NCBI GenBank assembly: GCA_902557935.1
Contig: CACECJ010000001.1
Coordinates: forward strand, 62,001 to 126,000
Direction of reading: 5' to 3'
Length of the DNA stretch: 64,000 nt
DNA from: an uncultured Pelagibacteraceae bacterium
GTDB taxonomy: Bacteria > Pseudomonadota > Alphaproteobacteria > Pelagibacterales > Pelagibacteraceae
Shown: piece by piece, positions 61,700-64,000 of the stretch
Layout: each line of letters starts with the position of its first letter
Position numbering within the stretch: the stretch's first letter is position 1
Notes under the pieces: generated by a model
Database searches by the model: none
Seen by the model: the letters and a program-made list of their open reading frames with translations, nothing else
What the model was told of the DNA's origin: nothing
Program-made: the position numbers and the translations under genes

Positions 61700-62914
61700 A
61701 TGAATTTAAAATCTTATAAATTTTCTCTTTATGATTTTGCTAATTCTGCCTTTACAACAGTTATTATAACTTTTGTTTTCTCAAATTATTTTGCGGAGTC
61801 AATTGTTCAAGATATGGTTAATGGCCAGGCATATTGGGGTTGGGCCATTTCAGTATCAGGACTATGCATTGCATTAAGCGGACCCTTTTTAGGAAATTTA
61901 GCTGATAAGAAGAATTTAAACTCAATTATCTTAAAATCAAGCACCTATTTATGTATACTTTTTACAGCAGCATTATGGTTTGCAAAACCATCTACTGAAT
62001 ATATTTTATTTACCTTAATCATAGTTTGTTTGGCAAACTATTTTTATGAACTAAGTTCTATTTTCTATAATTCATTATTAATTCATTCAGCGGATAAACA
62101 ACATGTGGGAAAGGTGTCTGGTTTTGCTTTTGCGCTGGGGTATTTAGGTGGCATTATTACACTTATTTTGACCATTATTTTATTAATTCAATCAAATTAT
62201 TTAATCGATTTAGATCAAAAAATTAATTTTAGATCCACTGCCATTTTTGTAGCCCTTTGGTTTCTCATTTTTTCCTATCCACTATTAAGTCAAACAAAAT
62301 ATAAAAAAGTTGAACCAAACAAAAAAAAATCAAATAGTTTAAAAAAGATTCTTTGGAATAATGGTCTAACTAACACAACTCGTTTTTTGTTTGCACGGCT
62401 ACTTTATGCTGATGGTTTAAATACCATTTTTGTCATGGGAGGTATTTTTGCTGTTGGGGTATTTAAACTATCAATAAATGAACTTTTAATGATGTCTGTT
62501 TTAATGAATGTTGCTGCTTTAATAGGTGCTAGTTTTGGTGGATATTTCAATGATAAATATAATTCAAAAAAAACAATTTCCTTTTCCTTGATATGTCTTA
62601 TTTTCTTCTCCATTTTAATCATTTTTACACAGTCAAAAATTAGTTTTTTTATTTTTTCATTTTTCTTGGGATTATTTATAGGACCAATACAATCAGCTAG
62701 TAGGGTCATGATAACTAAATTAACAAAAATTGAGGATCAGAATAAAGCCTTTGGTTTATTTGCTACTTCTGGAAAGCTAACGTCTTTTTTTGGCCCATTT
62801 TTAGTAGGAACCATTACTTTCATAACTGAAAATCAAAGGATAGGTTTTGCCTCAGTTCTTTTACTGCTCTTTTTTGGATGGATCATATTGCATAGAACCA
62901 AGGGATTAAAATAA
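61700..62914 (+). CDS. UMF1/Atg22-type major facilitator transporter
   Basis: A 404-residue membrane protein with about 12 hydrophobic segments. FSLYDFANSAFTTVIITFVFSNYFAE and WGWAISVSGLCIALSGPFLGNLADKK are the UMF1 family start; ANYFYELSSIFYNSLLIHSA and RFLFARLLYADGLNTIFVMGGIFA mark helices 4 and 7. Substrate unknown. It overlaps the following phosphodiesterase gene by 1 nt, so the two likely serve one purpose, perhaps uptake or export of glycerophosphodiesters. Confidence 0.85.
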   Translation: MNLKSYKFSLYDFANSAFTTVIITFVFSNYFAESIVQDMVNGQAYWGWAISVSGLCIALSGPFLGNLADKKNLNSIILKSSTYLCILFTAALWFAKPSTEYILFTLIIVCLANYFYELSSIFYNSLLIHSADKQHVGKVSGFAFALGYLGGIITLILTIILLIQSNYLIDLDQKINFRSTAIFVALWFLIFSYPLLSQTKYKKVEPNKKKSNSLKKILWNNGLTNTTRFLFARLLYADGLNTIFVMGGIFAVGVFKLSINELLMMSVLMNVAALIGASFGGYFNDKYNSKKTISFSLICLIFFSILIIFTQSKISFFIFSFFLGLFIGPIQSASRVMITKLTKIEDQNKAFGLFATSGKLTSFFGPFLVGTITFITENQRIGFASVLLLLFFGWIILHRTKGLK

Positions 62915-63534
62915 TGTTTATACACAGAGGATTAATTGAAAAAAACTTTAGAGAAAATCATATTACTTCATTTAAAGAGTGTATAAAAAAAAAGTTTAAT
63001 ATTGAGACTGATATTCACTTTACCCAAAACAATACACCCATTTGCTTTCATGATTATAGCTTAAGAAGGTTATTCAATATCAGAAAAAAAACTAGAACAA
63101 TTCTTGATAAGAATTTAAAAAAATACAAGATAACAAAACTATGTGATCTTTTAAAAATTTTAACTGTAAATACAAAAGTGTTAGTTGAGATTAAGCCTCT
63201 GCTTAGGAAAAATACTTTAAATCGATTGCTTGAAACATGTAATGGTTTTAAGAAGAATGTTTATTTTATTTCTTTTAAAGAAAGCAATCTAGTCAAGATT
63301 AGAGGCATCACAAAAGATTTTAAACTTGGTTTAATATTACATAGTCATCGAAAAAATGGTAAAATTAACCAAAAACTAAATAAAAATCATATTAATTTCC
63401 TTGTTTTTCATACTCAATTTTTATTTATTTCCAAAATAAAAAAAATAAAAAAAAAAAAATATTTTTACACATTTAAAAATATAAGAATGAATGAAGCTAA
63501 ATCAAATTATATTATTGAAAATATCATAAAATAA
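62914..63534 (+). CDS. Glycerophosphodiester phosphodiesterase family protein
   Basis: A 206-residue TIM-barrel GDPD. FIHRGLIEKNFRENH gives the first catalytic His and Arg, FNIETDIHFTQNNTPICFHDYSLRRL supplies metal Glu/Asp and the second catalytic His, and VLVEIKP adds the further metal Glu. It is a little shorter than usual (about 230-250) and lacks the last helices. There is no signal peptide, so it acts in the cytosol on glycerophosphodiesters. Its stop overlaps a short frame (TAATG). Confidence 0.82.
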   Translation: MFIHRGLIEKNFRENHITSFKECIKKKFNIETDIHFTQNNTPICFHDYSLRRLFNIRKKTRTILDKNLKKYKITKLCDLLKILTVNTKVLVEIKPLLRKNTLNRLLETCNGFKKNVYFISFKESNLVKIRGITKDFKLGLILHSHRKNGKINQKLNKNHINFLVFHTQFLFISKIKKIKKKKYFYTFKNIRMNEAKSNYIIENIIK

Positions 63535-63614
63535 TGAAAATAATATTCTCTAAAACAGTTCAATTCAATGAGATAAACTCATTTTCTTTATCGTTGTATG
63601 GCCACATTATTTAA
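63534..63614 (+). CDS. Possible 26-codon coupled ORF or gene fragment
   Basis: ATG at 63534 overlaps the phosphodiesterase stop and reads MKIIFSKTVQFNEINSFSLS before LYGHII and a stop. The next frame continues for about 16 codons (ATLFKLLREDKIINLF), so it may be the frameshifted start of a decayed gene. A hairpin (AATGAG/CTCATT at 63567-63583) lies within it. Weakly supported. Confidence 0.25.
   Translation: MKIIFSKTVQFNEINSFSLSLYGHII
63567..63583 (+). terminator. Possible terminator of the UMF1-GDPD unit
   Basis: AATGAG, a 5-nt loop and CTCATT are followed by TTCTTTATCG. The short stem and T-rich tail fit a weak terminator. The rest of the spacer to 63786 shows no gene that I can support. 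Confidence 0.35.
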
Positions 63615-63786
63615 GCTCCTTAGGGAAGATAAAATAATAAATCTTTTTTAATATTTTTTTTAGTTTAAACATAAGTTATCAGAACATCTAATTATTAAGC
63701 CTATATTACAAAATATTTAATCTTTTATTAAAGAGGATTATATTTTTAAATATTAAATTAAGTAGGAGAGTTCTGTTGCCAGGTGC

Positions 63787-64000
63787 TTAATATTTCTTTT
63801 TTTTACCTTTAGTTAATATTTGAGAAATTTTTTCCCAATTAGCAATTAAACTTCCGATAGAAAAAATTGCTAAGCCGTGATGTGAAGCAAAATCATCAAA
63901 TTCATGGAGTCCAAGTTCTGCACCTATTTCTATCAGAGCAGAACATAATAATATTCCATAAGTGAATAATGCTAATTTAGGATTTTTTTTAAAATCAATC
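63787..64000 (-). CDS. Membrane protein C-terminal part, truncated by window edge
   Basis: About 71 residues are readable on the minus strand from the edge to a TAA at 63787-63789, after codon GGT AAA AAA AAG. One or two hydrophobic helices are seen (KLALFTYGILLCSALIEIGAELG and GLAIFSIGSLIANWEK), with the polar segment HEFDDFASHHG and a basic tail GKKKKY. The start is outside the window. Not recognised. Confidence 0.6.
   Translation of the reverse strand, partial: IDFKKNPKLALFTYGILLCSALIEIGAELGLHEFDDFASHHGLAIFSIGSLIANWEKISQILTKGKKKKY

Noticed and set aside
49544-64000. Prophage
   Set aside because: No integrase, terminase, capsid, portal or lysis genes are visible; content is surface-related and secretory.

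Overview
The window is a strongly AT-rich, densely packed bacterial chromosome segment. Gene content, short proteins, tiny spacers and overlapping genes fit a streamlined marine alphaproteobacterium of the SAR11 clade (Pelagibacterales). This assignment rests on recognised gene families and genome style, not on rRNA: no rRNA gene and no complete tRNA gene is present.

From 1 to about 49.5 kb the genes are mostly core. In order they are: methylthioadenosine recycling with a fused SpeD-SpeE polyamine enzyme (1-3.5 kb); two glycosyltransferases, a redoxin, a gamma carbonic anhydrase and a secreted polysaccharide-lyase-like protein (3.5-7.8 kb); a flavin oxidase family protein, a beta-hydroxyacid dehydrogenase and an MFS transporter (7.8-10.5 kb); rpoZ, dusA, a TauE-type permease and a phosphohexomutase (10.5-14.3 kb); nrdAB behind a promoter with tandem NrdR-like boxes (14.3-17.4 kb); a methyltransferase and a PQQ-type dehydrogenase (17.4-19.3 kb); an Anbu proteasome-like protease facing a circularly permuted ATP-grasp protein (19.4-21.6 kb); a Zur-controlled zinc uptake locus (21.6-24.7 kb); a glycine-betaine-type uptake locus with two ProX paralogues beside a homocysteine methyltransferase (24.8-28.6 kb); methylcitrate-cycle genes (28.7-30.7 kb); amino-sugar synthesis with a GlmU lacking its uridylyltransferase half (32.1-34.6 kb); aroG, nadE, cysS, cimA, an rRNA/tRNA methyltransferase and rpsD (35-41.5 kb); and a nine-gene minus-strand operon sfsA-map-purB-purC-purS-purQ-purL-bolA-grxD (41.5-48.7 kb).

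From 49.5 kb the content becomes accessory. A surface-glycan or secondary-metabolite type cluster (SxtJ, DUF5989, methyltransferase, membrane protein, carbamoyltransferase, SGNH protein, glycosyltransferase) ends at 55.9 kb beside the 5' half of a tRNA-Leu(UAA) gene that is cut just after the anticodon loop. This is followed by three 10-bp direct repeats and by three copies of a short noncoding element (near 56.1, 59.4 and 60.6 kb). The copies separate modules of secreted proteins: an unknown 513-residue protein plus a 548-residue protein built from about ten 36-residue helical repeats; an arylsulfotransferase-like propeller; and a second polysaccharide-lyase-like protein. A UMF1-type transporter, a glycerophosphodiesterase-like protein and a truncated membrane-protein gene close the window.

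The best candidate for something undescribed is this repeat-delimited set of secretory modules next to a broken tRNA gene. No integrase, transposase or CRISPR array is visible, so any mobilising enzyme must lie outside the window or be lost.
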